Source: Isosphaeraceae bacterium (GTDB lineage Bacteria > Planctomycetota > Planctomycetia > Isosphaerales > Isosphaeraceae). From it: a stretch of DNA of 64,000 nucleotides. Every line of letters starts with the position of its first letter. The stretch's first letter is position 1. Shown piece by piece: positions 37,564-46,698 of this stretch. The DNA lies in contig BPJS01000001.1 of assembly GCA_026004735.1 (NCBI GenBank), positions 1,612,001 to 1,676,000 of the forward strand, read 5' to 3'. The position numbers and the translations under genes were made by a program. Below the pieces are notes generated by a model. The model saw only the letters and a program-made list of their open reading frames with translations. It did not search any database and had not been told where the DNA came from.

Positions 37564-38709
37564 TCAAAACGTGGGAATCGTCACCTTCTCGCCCTTCTTC
37601 AACGCCGATTCATGGGCGCAGATCCCGACCATGGTCCAGTTCGCGCTCGTGTCGGCGTCCGGGAATGCGGGCCGCTCGCCCCGAACGGCGCTCAAAAAGG
37701 CGTGCACCAAATGGGGATGGCTGCCGCCGTGCCCCCCGCCCTGGAGGAACGACAGGTGCTCGGCGTCCTGGATCGCCGCCGGCTGCGTGAACCGCCGAAT
37801 CCCTTCCGGGAGCAAGTGTGCATAATCCGGAACCTTGACCCGCTTGGGAATCTCCGGCTCGGAGAGCGGGTGTTCGGGCGTACTCTTGGTATGGATCACG
37901 GGGTCTTCATTCTCGATCTGCTGCCATTCGAAGCTCTTCTTCGACCCATAGGCGTCGAAGCTCTCCCGATACTGGCGTGCCGTGTCAAACAGGCTTCGCG
38001 TCACCTCGGCGCAGACGTCCGAATCCTTGATCGTGAACGTCGCCGTCTCGACGGCGAAGGGACTGTTATAGCGGGCGATCAACTCCTCGCGGATTCGCCC
38101 GGAGCCGAAGCAGACGACCGCCTCAGCGTGGGCTGGCTTGCCCGGTTGCGACAGAATCGCCAGGCAGGGGCTGACGCAGTGAGTCGCGTACCACATCGGC
38201 GGCAGTCCCGGCCAGTAGTCAGGCCAACCATCCATGTCTTGCTGATGGCTGCCCCGCAGGAACTGAATCCGACCTAACTCGCCCCGGTCGTACATCTCCT
38301 TGACGAACAGATACTCACGGCTGTAGACGACCGTCTCCATCATCATGTAGATCTTGCCGCTGGCGCGCTGCGCCTCGACAATCCGTCGGCACTCATCGAT
38401 CGACGTCCCCATTGGCACCGTGCACGCGACATGCTTGCCCGCGTTCAGCGCCTCGATCGACATCCAGCCGTGATCCGGAATCGGGCTGTTGATATGCACG
38501 GCGTCGACGTTCGGATCCTTGAGCAGTTCCCGGTAGTCGGTGTACCGCGCCGGCACCTTGTAGCGATCGCCGATCTCGTTCAACGCCTTCGGGTCACGCC
38601 GGCAGATCGCATACATCTCCGCGCCCGGGTAATTCTGGTAAATCGGAATAAACTCGGCTCCAAATCCGAGCCCGACAATCGCCACCCGAATCGGTTTTTC
38701 GCTGGCCAT
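37564..38709 (-). CDS. Gfo/Idh/MocA family oxidoreductase
   Basis: The 381-residue product has the N-terminal NAD(P)-binding motif VAIVGLGFGAEFIPIYQ, the DAVHINSPIPDH strand, and AGKHVACTVPMGTS, where the EKP motif of typical members is replaced by TVP, so the usual catalytic Lys is absent. The C-terminal alpha/beta domain follows. ATG 38709 has GAGAGGGG about seven bases upstream. Relatives act on sugars, inositols or glycan-derived compounds; no signal peptide is seen. It is unlinked to the next, divergent Gfo/Idh gene beyond sharing the 359-base intergenic region. Confidence 0.9.
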   Translation of the reverse strand: MASEKPIRVAIVGLGFGAEFIPIYQNYPGAEMYAICRRDPKALNEIGDRYKVPARYTDYRELLKDPNVDAVHINSPIPDHGWMSIEALNAGKHVACTVPMGTSIDECRRIVEAQRASGKIYMMMETVVYSREYLFVKEMYDRGELGRIQFLRGSHQQDMDGWPDYWPGLPPMWYATHCVSPCLAILSQPGKPAHAEAVVCFGSGRIREELIARYNSPFAVETATFTIKDSDVCAEVTRSLFDTARQYRESFDAYGSKKSFEWQQIENEDPVIHTKSTPEHPLSEPEIPKRVKVPDYAHLLPEGIRRFTQPAAIQDAEHLSFLQGGGHGGSHPHLVHAFLSAVRGERPAFPDADTSANWTMVGICAHESALKKGEKVTIPTF

Positions 38710-39068
38710 CGGCAACCCCTCTCGCTCCCTGAAAATCCTCTCAGGCCACGGATGCATCATCCCGCAGCGACATCGTGCAAACCTTCGCAGCAGAATAGTA
38801 GCGCCAAACCTGTCGTACAAGCGGCCATCCCGCCTTGACCCGTCCACCCCGACCGATCACGCCTCGAATCTGGTACGATTCGTAAGGCTCATGGGCGGTC
38901 GGCTTCGATTACCGTCCGACCCGTAGCCTCGGAAGCCCGATCAGCTCGGCGCGAGTTCGCGGCTCGCAGGCCGACCGCGACGACCTGCCTCAGCGGCTCT
39001 CCTCGCCCGACTCACACGCCGCTCGGCCTCATTCTTTCTCATCGGACTACCTTGTAACCCCCCTCTCC
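38710..39068. other. divergent intergenic region between two Gfo/Idh/MocA genes
   Basis: No gene is evident. The region must hold the promoters of both flanking genes. TACGAT near 38873-38878 is a possible -10 box for the right-hand gene without a convincing -35 box. Confidence 0.4.
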
Positions 39069-40190
39069 ATGACTGCTCCACGAACCACTCCGGCTCCCGT
39101 TCGCGTCGCCCTGATCGGCGCCGGTGCCGTTTCCGAGTATCACCATGTTCCCGGACTGAGGCTCGATCCCCGCGCGCGGCTTGTCGCCGCCTGCGACTCG
39201 AGCGCCGAACTGCTCGAAAAGCGCCGCGCCGAGTGGGATCTTGCGTTCACAACGACTCGCTACGAGGAACTCTGCGCCCGCGACGACATCGACGCCGTCA
39301 TCATCGCCACCCCCAACGACACCCATCTGCCCATCACGCTCGCCGCCGCCGCCGCGGGCAAGCACGTCATGTGCGAAAAGCCGCTCGGCCTCAACGCCGA
39401 TCAGGTCCGCCGCATGCTCCAGGCCTGCCGGTCGGCCGGCGTCGTCCACATGACGGCCTTCACGTACCGCTTCGCCCCCGCGATGCGTTACCTGAAACAC
39501 CTCCTCCAGACCGGCGCGCTGGGCACCCCGCGCCACTTCCGATCCCAACGATTCCTCGATCTGCCCGAAACCAGTTGGGGCTGGCGGCAATACCGCGCCC
39601 ACGCCGGCGCCGGCGATCTGTTCGATATGACGATCCACCGCCTCGACTTCGCCGCGGACCTGATGGGGCCGATCGACCGGCTCTGCGGCGCCGTCGCCAC
39701 CTTCGCCCCCCGCACCCAGACCGCCGACGGCCAGCCTTGCCCACCCTCCGACGTCGACGACTGGTCGGCCCTCATCGGAATCTTCCGCTCCGGCGCCACC
39801 GGCGTCTGGGAGGGCACAACCCTGGCCAAAGGCTACAAACTCGGCGGCTTCGGCCATGAGTGGGCCGAGGTCAACGGCTCCGAAGCCTCCGCCGTCTACC
39901 GCATGCACGACCCCAACCGCATCCTCCTGGGACGACACGGCGGCGACCTCGAACCGGTCCCCGTTCCGTCCCCATTCCTCAAACCCGCCGGCAGCCCCCG
40001 CGACCCCGCCCAGGGCATCCCCGGGACCGTCTTCCGCTACGACCTGGCCTGGGAGTTCATCTCGGCCATCGTCGAGGGCCGCGACGCGGTCCCGAGCTTC
40101 GCCGACGGACTGGCTGCTCAGATCGCCGCCGACGCCGTTCTCGAATCCTTCGCCCGCGGCACCTGGATCACCCTGCCCGAACCCTCCTGA
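39069..40190 (+). CDS. Gfo/Idh/MocA family oxidoreductase
   Basis: The 373-residue product has the cofactor motif ALIGAGAVSEYHHVPG, DAVIIATPNDTHLPI, and the full catalytic EKP motif in HVMCEKPLGLNADQV near residue 104. The C-terminal domain contains AGDLFDMTIHRLDFAADLMG, which carries the conserved His and Asp. It is a cytosolic sugar or polyol dehydrogenase of unknown substrate. It lies 79 bases upstream of mnmG on the same strand and may be co-transcribed with it, although the functions are unrelated. Confidence 0.93.
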   Translation: MTAPRTTPAPVRVALIGAGAVSEYHHVPGLRLDPRARLVAACDSSAELLEKRRAEWDLAFTTTRYEELCARDDIDAVIIATPNDTHLPITLAAAAAGKHVMCEKPLGLNADQVRRMLQACRSAGVVHMTAFTYRFAPAMRYLKHLLQTGALGTPRHFRSQRFLDLPETSWGWRQYRAHAGAGDLFDMTIHRLDFAADLMGPIDRLCGAVATFAPRTQTADGQPCPPSDVDDWSALIGIFRSGATGVWEGTTLAKGYKLGGFGHEWAEVNGSEASAVYRMHDPNRILLGRHGGDLEPVPVPSPFLKPAGSPRDPAQGIPGTVFRYDLAWEFISAIVEGRDAVPSFADGLAAQIAADAVLESFARGTWITLPEPS

Positions 40191-40269
40191 CCCCTGTCCG
40201 CATATCACCCCTCCTGCACAGACACCACCACCGAATCACCTCCCCGTTCCGTCGAATCCGGCACGTCCT

Positions 40270-42093
40270 ATGCCTCGTCCCGATCCCTATCGCTACGACG
40301 TCCTGGTCATCGGCGCCGGCCACGCCGGTATCGAGGCCGCGCTGGCTGCCGCCCGCATCGGCTGTCGAACCGGCCTTCTGACCCTCAATGCCGACAGCGT
40401 CGGCCAGATGAGCTGCAACCCCGCCATCGGCGGAGTCGCCAAGGGTCAGATCGTCCGCGAAATCGACGCCCTCGGCGGCGCCATGGGCCAACTGACCGAC
40501 GCCGCCGGCCTCCAATTCCGCCTGCTCAACCGCGGCAAAGGCCCCGCCATGCACAGCCCCCGGGCCCAGTGCGACAAAAAGGCCTACGCCCGTCTGGCCA
40601 AGCTGACCATCGAACGCCAACAAAACCTCACCCTCCGCCAGGAACTGGTCGAAGCGCTTTGGGTCGAGAACGGACGCATCGCCGGAGTCCGCTGCCGAGG
40701 CGACGCACGCTATCACGCCCGCGCCGTCGTCGTTACCACCGGTACGTTCCTCCGCGCCTTGATGCATACCGGCGAGACCAAGACCGAAGGCGGCCGCGCC
40801 GGCGACATCGCCGCCGCCGGCCTCTCGGTCAGCCTCCGCGAACTCGGCTTCGAACTCCAGCGCTTCAAAACCGGAACCCCGCCACGCCTCAACGGCCGCA
40901 CCATCGACTTCTCCCAACTCGAGCCTCAACCCGGCGACCCCAACCCCGTCCCCTTCTCCTTCCTAACCTCCCGCATCGAACAGCCCCAGCTCGACTGCCA
41001 CATCACCTACACCAACCCCGACGTCCACAACCTGATCCGCGCCAACCTCCACCGCGCCCCGATGTACTCCGGCCAGATCGCCTCGACCGGACCCCGCTAC
41101 TGCCCCTCGATCGAAGACAAAGTCGTTCGCTTCGCCGACCGCGACCGCCATCAGATCTTCCTCGAACCCGAAGGCCGCGACACCCTCGAATACTACTGCA
41201 ACGGCATCTCCACCAGCCTCCCCCGCGACGTCCAAGAGGCCATCATCCCCCTGATTCCCGGCCTCGAACACGCCGAGATCATGCGGTTCGGCTATGCCGT
41301 CGAATACGACTATGCGCCGCCGACCCAGCTCGCCCCGACTCTCCAGACCCACCGCATTCCCGGACTCTTCTTCGCCGGACAGATCAACGGCACGACCGGC
41401 TACGAAGAGGCCGCCGCTCAGGGCATCGTCGCCGGCATCAACGCGGCACGCGTCGCCCGAGGCGCCGAACCCATCGTCATCGACCGCTCGACGGCCTACA
41501 TCGGCGTCCTGATCGACGACCTGGTCACCCGCGGCGTCGATGAGCCGTACCGCATGTTTACCAGCCGCGCAGAGTATCGACTGCTCCTCCGCCACGACAA
41601 TGCCGACCTCCGCCTCACCCCCTTGGGACGCCAGGTCGGCACGGTCGACGACACCCGCTGGCACCGCTTCCAGCTCAAGACTCATCGCCTCGAAATGCTC
41701 CGCCAGCGACTCAGCTCCATTCTCCACGACGGCCAGCCGCTCGAACGCCTCTGCCGCCGCCCCGAAACCACCTGGGCCGAACTCCGCGCACTCCACCCCC
41801 CTCTGGCCGACTTCGACGACGAACCGGAAATCATCGACCAGGTTCTCCTCGACCTCCGCTACGACGGATACGTCCGACGCCAGGCCGAAGAGGTCGAGCG
41901 ATTCCGACGCCTGGAGCAGAAACGGATCCCTCCATCGCTCGACTTCAACCAGATCCCCCAACTCCGCGCCGAGGCTCGGGAAAAACTCAACCGCGTCCGT
42001 CCTCACTCCGTCGGCCAGGCTGCCCGCATCCCCGGAATCTCGCCAGCCGACCTGGCAACCCTACTCGTCTATCTTCGCCTCGGGTGCCCCTAA
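40270..42093 (+). CDS. mnmG: tRNA uridine-5-carboxymethylaminomethyl modification enzyme MnmG (GidA)
   Basis: The 607-residue FAD enzyme works with the GTPase MnmE to modify U34 of several tRNAs. Signatures: VLVIGAGHAGIEAALAAARIG, SCNPAIGGVAKGQIVREIDALGG, GKGPAMHSPRAQCDKKAYA, GETKTEGGRAGD, FKTGTPPRL, YCPSIEDKVVRF, GLFFAGQINGTTGYEEAAAQG and FTSRAEYRLLLRHDNAD. The C-terminal helical MnmE-binding domain ends with IPGISPADLATLLVYL. The length is normal. ATG 40270 gives the expected N-terminus. mnmE is not in the window. Confidence 0.98.
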   Translation: MPRPDPYRYDVLVIGAGHAGIEAALAAARIGCRTGLLTLNADSVGQMSCNPAIGGVAKGQIVREIDALGGAMGQLTDAAGLQFRLLNRGKGPAMHSPRAQCDKKAYARLAKLTIERQQNLTLRQELVEALWVENGRIAGVRCRGDARYHARAVVVTTGTFLRALMHTGETKTEGGRAGDIAAAGLSVSLRELGFELQRFKTGTPPRLNGRTIDFSQLEPQPGDPNPVPFSFLTSRIEQPQLDCHITYTNPDVHNLIRANLHRAPMYSGQIASTGPRYCPSIEDKVVRFADRDRHQIFLEPEGRDTLEYYCNGISTSLPRDVQEAIIPLIPGLEHAEIMRFGYAVEYDYAPPTQLAPTLQTHRIPGLFFAGQINGTTGYEEAAAQGIVAGINAARVARGAEPIVIDRSTAYIGVLIDDLVTRGVDEPYRMFTSRAEYRLLLRHDNADLRLTPLGRQVGTVDDTRWHRFQLKTHRLEMLRQRLSSILHDGQPLERLCRRPETTWAELRALHPPLADFDDEPEIIDQVLLDLRYDGYVRRQAEEVERFRRLEQKRIPPSLDFNQIPQLRAEAREKLNRVRPHSVGQAARIPGISPADLATLLVYLRLGCP

Positions 42094-42473
42094 ATCCCTC
42101 GAAACGGATCCTTGCCCCAAGGCGTCCAGAAGCTCCCGCTCCGCGCAATCCGGCAATCTTTGCCGTTTTTCTACATCCGCGCGCCGCCTCTGCGCCTCGT
42201 TTCTCCTCTGTCTCTCTCAATCTATTCATTCCAATTGACAGCCCCCCCTCGCACATTATAATCCGCATAATCGGTAAGCTTGGAAATATCGGTAGACTTC
42301 ACTGGGTTTGCCGGTTCGAGTCGCCGATCCCCGGTCGGTCGCCGACCGCTCCGGTCTCGTCGGACCAGGGTCTCGGGTCGGTCGCTGTCGATCCGCCGAC
42401 GCCCGCGGTGGCGCGGTTTGTCGTCGGGGGGAAGGAAGTCCAAGCAGACCAACGGAGCGGGCGAGGCGATCCT
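42094..42473 (+). other. intergenic region and long 5' leader of the response regulator gene
   Basis: This 380-base stretch contains the promoter described separately and about 205 bases of transcribed leader. A 7-bp hairpin with loop TCG lies at 42332-42348. A 65-codon open frame, TTG 42280 to TGA 42477, ends inside the regulator start codon; it is Arg-rich and has no clear ribosome binding site, so it may be chance. Confidence 0.45.
42235..42262 (+). promoter_or_regulatory. consensus sigma70 promoter
   Basis: TTGACA at 42235-42240 and TATAAT at 42257-42262 are both perfect hexamers, 16 bases apart, in a locally AT-rich patch. Transcription should start near 42269, about 205 bases before the response regulator start codon. 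Confidence 0.8.
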
Positions 42474-43052
42474 ATGAAGACGGTGTTCACAACCGGCGAG
42501 GCAGCGAAGATCTGCAAGGTCAGCCAGCAGACGATCATCCGCTGCTTCGACTCGGGACAGCTCAAAGGATTTCGGGTCCCGGGTTCCCGGTTTCGGCGAA
42601 TCCCTCGCGAGTCGCTCTACCGCTTCATGAAGGAAAACAACATCCCGACCGATGCCCTCGAGAGCGCCCGTCGCCGCGTTCTCATCGTCGACGACGATCC
42701 GGGCGTCGTCGAGCTGCTGACCGACGTTCTGAACCGCGACGGACGCTTGGACGTCACGTCGGTCAACAACGGCTTCGAAGCCGGTAAACTGACCAAGGAG
42801 CTTCACCCCGATTTGATCATCCTCGACATCATGCTGCCCGATATCAATGGTAAGGCGGTCTGCGCTTCGATACGCTCCGACCCCACCATGTCGGACATCA
42901 AAATCCTCTGCATTTCGGGCATGGTCGAGGAGGACAAAATCCAGGAGCTTCGCGACGCCGGAGCCGACGACTTCCTGCACAAACCGCTCGACATCGACGA
43001 ACTGGTCCGGCGGATTTGCAAACTCCTGGAAATCGAAGCCTCCACGCCTTGA
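42474..43052 (+). CDS. response regulator with N-terminal excisionase/MerR-type helix-turn-helix
   Basis: The 192-residue product starts at ATG 42474. Residues 1-56 form a winged helix of the excisionase/BldC type (FTTGEAAKICKVSQQTIIRC, then GSRFRRIPRESLYRFM). Residues 66-190 form a receiver domain with DDD near residue 70, the phospho-acceptor Asp in DLIILDIMLPD near 118, and the Lys in DDFLHKPLD. The order DNA-binding domain first, receiver second is reversed relative to most regulators but common in planctomycetes (recalled). A histidine kinase gene follows 61 bases downstream and is the probable partner. A strong promoter suggests abundant expression. Confidence 0.92.
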   Translation: MKTVFTTGEAAKICKVSQQTIIRCFDSGQLKGFRVPGSRFRRIPRESLYRFMKENNIPTDALESARRRVLIVDDDPGVVELLTDVLNRDGRLDVTSVNNGFEAGKLTKELHPDLIILDIMLPDINGKAVCASIRSDPTMSDIKILCISGMVEEDKIQELRDAGADDFLHKPLDIDELVRRICKLLEIEASTP

Positions 43053-43100
43053 CCGCCGCCACATCCCCGCTCGTCGATCGGGGCGAGTTACGGGGTGGGA

Positions 43101-43105
43101 AGGAG
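43101..43105 (+). promoter_or_regulatory. ribosome binding site fixing a GTG start
   Basis: AGGAG lies eight bases before GTG 43114 and selects it as the histidine kinase start; no ATG fits. Confidence 0.75.
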
Positions 43106-43113
43106 TCCCTGCG

Positions 43114-44886
43114 GTGCGCGATGAGGTGGGCGACGCTCGCTCGGCCAATCCCCTTTCGCGCCGACTTGCCAGCCTCGAGGGCTTACCAATTCGGCCAGCA
43201 ACGGCCCGCGCCGTCCTGGCCCAATTCGATCCGCGCCTAAAGCTCGAACCGTCCTCCAGTCCGGAACGCCTGGATGCCGACCCCGGCTGGGTCGCCCGGC
43301 TCCTGAGTGCCTCCAACGCCGAACTCGATCGCATCGCCGCTGCGCCCTGGTGGCATAACCCCCATGCCGAGCAACGCGAGGCGATCGAACGCCTCTGGCG
43401 TTACGCCGCGGCGATCGCCTGGACAGCTCGCAATCTCGCCTTTCACCGCGGCTCCGGCGACCCCCGGCGGATCGCCTGGTTCGGGCTGCTTGCCCCGCTC
43501 GGTCCCTGGGTGCTGGCCGCCGCTGCCCCCGAGTGCCTCCCCGAGTGGCTGAATCTCCACGACCCCATCGCGCGCCACCGCTGGGAACGCGACCAGCTCG
43601 GCGAAGAACTGGGCTGGATCGGTCGGACCGCCGCTCTCCGCTGGAAGCTCCCTCGACTGCTCATCGAAGCCGCCTGGTTGCTCGACGAGCCGGACGACTT
43701 CCCGATCGACCTCGAACCCGCCGATGCCGAAGCCCTCGACCTGCTCCGCCACGCCCGGGCCTGGGTCGAACGCACACCATTCCGGCTTCACGCCAACCCT
43801 GACGAGCCCGCCCCTGTCTCGACCTCGATCGAAATGCGCCAGTGGATGGCCGGCCTCCAAGCCTGGCTGCCCTCGAGCCTCTTCGACCCCAAGGCCACCG
43901 CTGCCGAGGAGCGGGTCTGCCAGTCGCTGGCCCGTCACCTGGCCACAATCCACCGTCGCGACCAACTCGATCAGTCCCTCCACGACCTGATCCGACGTCT
44001 GGCCGAACTCCGGCCCGGTGACCCACCCGCCGACTGGCCCGTGCCCGACTCCGCCCTGGCCAGCGCCGATCCAACCCACGCCGCCTTGGCCGCCGTTGGC
44101 GAACTGCTGGCCGAGAATCAGCGCCTCGCCGCGACCCTCCGCCACGCCGTCCGGGCTGCCCGGCCCCGCCGCGCGGAGCACGAACGCCGCGAACGCCAGG
44201 AACTGCTCGACGCACTGGCCGAGTTCGCCGCCGGCGCCGGCCACGAGCTGAACAATCCGCTCGCCGTCATCGTCGGCCGCGCACAACTCCTCATCCATCG
44301 TCTGTCCCACGACCCCGAGGCCCAACGCTCGCTGCGGACGATCATCGCCCAGGCCCAGCGCGCCCATCGCATGCTCCGCGACCTGATGTACGTCGCCCGC
44401 CCGACCCCCGACCGCCTCCGGCTCTGCCAGCCCGAGGAGATCATCCGCCGCGGCGTCGACGACCTTCGACCCGAGGCTGACGCTCGCCGCATCCGCCTCG
44501 ATTACCTTCCCGCTTCACCCGCCCAGGCCGCTCTCTGCGATCCCGACCAACTCCGCCACCTCGTCGAGATCCTCCTCCGAAACGCCATCGACGCTTCCCC
44601 CAGCGACGCCGCCATCCTCATCGAGACCGAACGCCAGGCCGACCAGCTCCTGCTCCGCGTCGCCGACCAGGGCCCGGGACTCGATCCCGACGAGGCCCGC
44701 CACGTCCTCTTGCCGTTCTACAGCGGCCGGCACGCCGGTCGGGGACTCGGACTCGGGCTACCCCGGATCGCGCGCTACCTGGACTCAATCGGCGGCCGCC
44801 TCGACTGGTCGGCTCGCCCCGGCGGAGGAACGGTTTTCCGGGTCCACCTCCCCCTGGCCAAGGAACTGCCCCGCGCGGCATCTTAA
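43114..44886 (+). CDS. histidine kinase with degenerate HDOD-like N-terminal domain
   Basis: The 590-residue product has no membrane segment, so it is cytosolic. Residues 10-200 resemble an HDOD domain: LEGLPIRPATARAVLAQF, DADPGWVARLLSASNAELD, and HRWERDQLGEELGWIGRTAA ending in WKLPRLLIEAAWLLDEP, with the usual His residues largely lost. A helical stretch leads to the phospho-acceptor His near residue 377 in AGAGHELNNPLAVIVGRAQLL and an ATPase domain with LLRNAIDAS, VADQGPGLDPD and GRGLGLGLPRIARYL. The gene follows the response regulator by 61 bases, which suggests a cognate pair. HDOD fusion to a kinase is inferred from pattern only. Confidence 0.85.
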   Translation: MRDEVGDARSANPLSRRLASLEGLPIRPATARAVLAQFDPRLKLEPSSSPERLDADPGWVARLLSASNAELDRIAAAPWWHNPHAEQREAIERLWRYAAAIAWTARNLAFHRGSGDPRRIAWFGLLAPLGPWVLAAAAPECLPEWLNLHDPIARHRWERDQLGEELGWIGRTAALRWKLPRLLIEAAWLLDEPDDFPIDLEPADAEALDLLRHARAWVERTPFRLHANPDEPAPVSTSIEMRQWMAGLQAWLPSSLFDPKATAAEERVCQSLARHLATIHRRDQLDQSLHDLIRRLAELRPGDPPADWPVPDSALASADPTHAALAAVGELLAENQRLAATLRHAVRAARPRRAEHERRERQELLDALAEFAAGAGHELNNPLAVIVGRAQLLIHRLSHDPEAQRSLRTIIAQAQRAHRMLRDLMYVARPTPDRLRLCQPEEIIRRGVDDLRPEADARRIRLDYLPASPAQAALCDPDQLRHLVEILLRNAIDASPSDAAILIETERQADQLLLRVADQGPGLDPDEARHVLLPFYSGRHAGRGLGLGLPRIARYLDSIGGRLDWSARPGGGTVFRVHLPLAKELPRAAS

Positions 44887-44891
44887 GAATC

Positions 44892-46061
44892 ATGAGCCTC
44901 CGCGAAACCACGCCTCGGCACTCACTACGCCGCCGCCACCTGCTTCGCTTGGCCCTGGCCGCGCCGCTGGCCTCCTCGCTCCCACGCCAACTGACCGCCC
45001 AGGAGCAGCGGATCCGCCTGATCGTCCGCGGTGAGCGACCGCTCAACGCCGAAACCCCCGTCTCGGTCTTCGACCGGCTCCTCACTCCGACCGAAAGCTT
45101 CTTCGTCCGCAGCCATTTCCGACCACCGGCCGTCGGTCTGCGGCCCTGGGTCGTTCGCGTTGAGGGCCTGGTCGAGCGTCCCTTCCAGATCAACCTCAAG
45201 GAACTGGATACCCTCCGGCTCGAACCCAGCTCGATCGTGGCCGTGCTTCAGTGTGCCGGTAACGGCCGTGCCTTCTTTGAGCCGGTCGTGCCCGGTGTTC
45301 CCTGGCGCAAAGGAGCCGTAGGCTGTGCCGAGTGGTCGGGAGTACGTCTGGCCGATCTGATTCGTCACGCCGGCCTCCAGCCCCAGGCCGCCCACGTCCA
45401 CACCCTCACCGCCGACATTCCGCCTCATCCCCAAACACCCCCCTTCCTCCGCAGCATTCCGCTCGATCGCGCCCTCCACCCTTCGACCCTTCTGGCCACG
45501 CACATCAACGGCGAGCCACTCCCGGCCATCCACGGCGGGCCGCTGCGGCTGATCGTCCCGGGCTGGACCGGCAACCACTGGATCAAGTGGATCCGCGGCC
45601 TGGTCGTCTCCTCTGAGGAGGCCCCCGGCTTCTATCAACAAACCGCTTACCGGATGCCCCTTCATCCGGTTCCCCCAGGCACTAACCCGCCGCCCGATCA
45701 GCTCGTCCCAGTCACCGAGCTCAATATCAAATCCCTCTTCGCTCGGCCTGAGGATGGAGCCATCATCGCCTCAGGTCGCCAACGGCTGGTCGGGGCCGCC
45801 TGGAGCGGCTTCACGCCCGTCGAGCGGGTCGAAATCTCGATCAACCGCGGCCCCTGGACCCCCGCCCAGCTTGGCCCGGCCGCCTCTCCGTTTGCCTGGC
45901 GAATCTGGCAGCACGAGTGGGACCCCACACCCGGTCACCACGAACTGGCGGTCCGCGCGACCGACGCGCACGGTACCACCCAGCCCGAGTCGACTCCCTG
46001 GAACAAAAGCGGCTATCTTTGGAACGGCATCGACCGCGTTCGGGTCGAGGTTCGGGCATGA
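44892..46061 (+). CDS. sulfite dehydrogenase-like molybdopterin oxidoreductase (SorA/SoxC-like)
   Basis: The 389-residue product has a twin-arginine-like leader (LRRRHLLRLALAAPLASS) and belongs to the sulfite oxidase family of periplasmic molybdoenzymes. The Mo ligand is Cys121 in VLQCAGNGRAFF. PVSVFDRLLTPTESFFVRSH, AEWSGVRLADLI and LRLIVPGWTGNHWIKWI are typical, and a C-terminal Ig-like dimerisation domain follows (VERVEISINRGPWTPAQL). Its stop overlaps the start of the cytochrome c gene (ATGA), so the two form a coupled pair in which electrons from sulfite or a similar substrate would pass to cytochrome. The substrate is not proven. Confidence 0.93.
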   Translation: MSLRETTPRHSLRRRHLLRLALAAPLASSLPRQLTAQEQRIRLIVRGERPLNAETPVSVFDRLLTPTESFFVRSHFRPPAVGLRPWVVRVEGLVERPFQINLKELDTLRLEPSSIVAVLQCAGNGRAFFEPVVPGVPWRKGAVGCAEWSGVRLADLIRHAGLQPQAAHVHTLTADIPPHPQTPPFLRSIPLDRALHPSTLLATHINGEPLPAIHGGPLRLIVPGWTGNHWIKWIRGLVVSSEEAPGFYQQTAYRMPLHPVPPGTNPPPDQLVPVTELNIKSLFARPEDGAIIASGRQRLVGAAWSGFTPVERVEISINRGPWTPAQLGPAASPFAWRIWQHEWDPTPGHHELAVRATDAHGTTQPESTPWNKSGYLWNGIDRVRVEVRA

Positions 46062-46690
46062 ACCACCACCCCCTGACCACTCCGATCGCCCTGACCTTAG
46101 CGCTGTTGGTTGGTCTCTTCCCGATCGCTCCAACCCCGGCCCAAGACGACGAAGAGGGCGAACGCCTCGCACTCGGCCGGATCGCCTTCGACAACGCCTG
46201 CCGCATGTGCCACGAGCCAGCGCTCGTCGAGCAACAACGCCTCAACGCCGCTCAGTGGGATGCCGAGATCGACAAAATGATCGGCTGGGGCGCTCGCGTC
46301 GCACCCGAGGAACGCCCCAACCTTCACGCCTACTTGGTCGCCGCCTTCGGTCCCCAAAATCAGCCCGCTCTCCAGGTCCTCGCCGATCCGATTCCGAAGC
46401 CGGTCGCTCACCATCTGGTGCCGCCCCCGCCGACCGCCTCAGCCCAACGCGGCGCTCTCCTCTACGCGCAGCACTGCGCCAACTGCCACGGGCCCGACGC
46501 CCGCGGCGGCGATCCCGGTCAAAACCTGGTCGACCAGGAATCCCTTCTCACGCCCGAACCCTTCGCGGCGATCGTCGCAAACGGCCGCCACCGTATGCCC
46601 GCTTTCGCCGAGGTGATCACCGCCTCGGCCTCTGAAGACATCCGCGCCTGGCTGCTAAGCCTCACCGGCGAGCCAAGCCCGAACCCCTGA
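46058..46690 (+). CDS. secreted diheme cytochrome c
   Basis: The 210-residue product has a signal peptide (ALTLALLVGLFPIAPTPAQ) and two haem-attachment motifs, CRMCH at residues 48-52 and CANCH at 140-144. Met residues in HRMPAFAE could be the distal ligand of the second haem. The gene overlaps the upstream molybdoenzyme gene by four bases, so it is the likely electron acceptor, as in SorAB-type enzymes. The first domain (residues 36-100) resembles cytochromes found with sulfite dehydrogenases. It ends eight bases from the convergent ROK kinase gene. Confidence 0.94.
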   Translation: MNHHPLTTPIALTLALLVGLFPIAPTPAQDDEEGERLALGRIAFDNACRMCHEPALVEQQRLNAAQWDAEIDKMIGWGARVAPEERPNLHAYLVAAFGPQNQPALQVLADPIPKPVAHHLVPPPPTASAQRGALLYAQHCANCHGPDARGGDPGQNLVDQESLLTPEPFAAIVANGRHRMPAFAEVITASASEDIRAWLLSLTGEPSPNP

Positions 46691-46698
46691 GACCCGCC

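Noticed and set aside
40569..41543. 324-codon Arg/Pro-rich plus-strand frame inside mnmG
   Set aside because: It is a frame-shifted shadow of mnmG, whose own frame contains every family motif.
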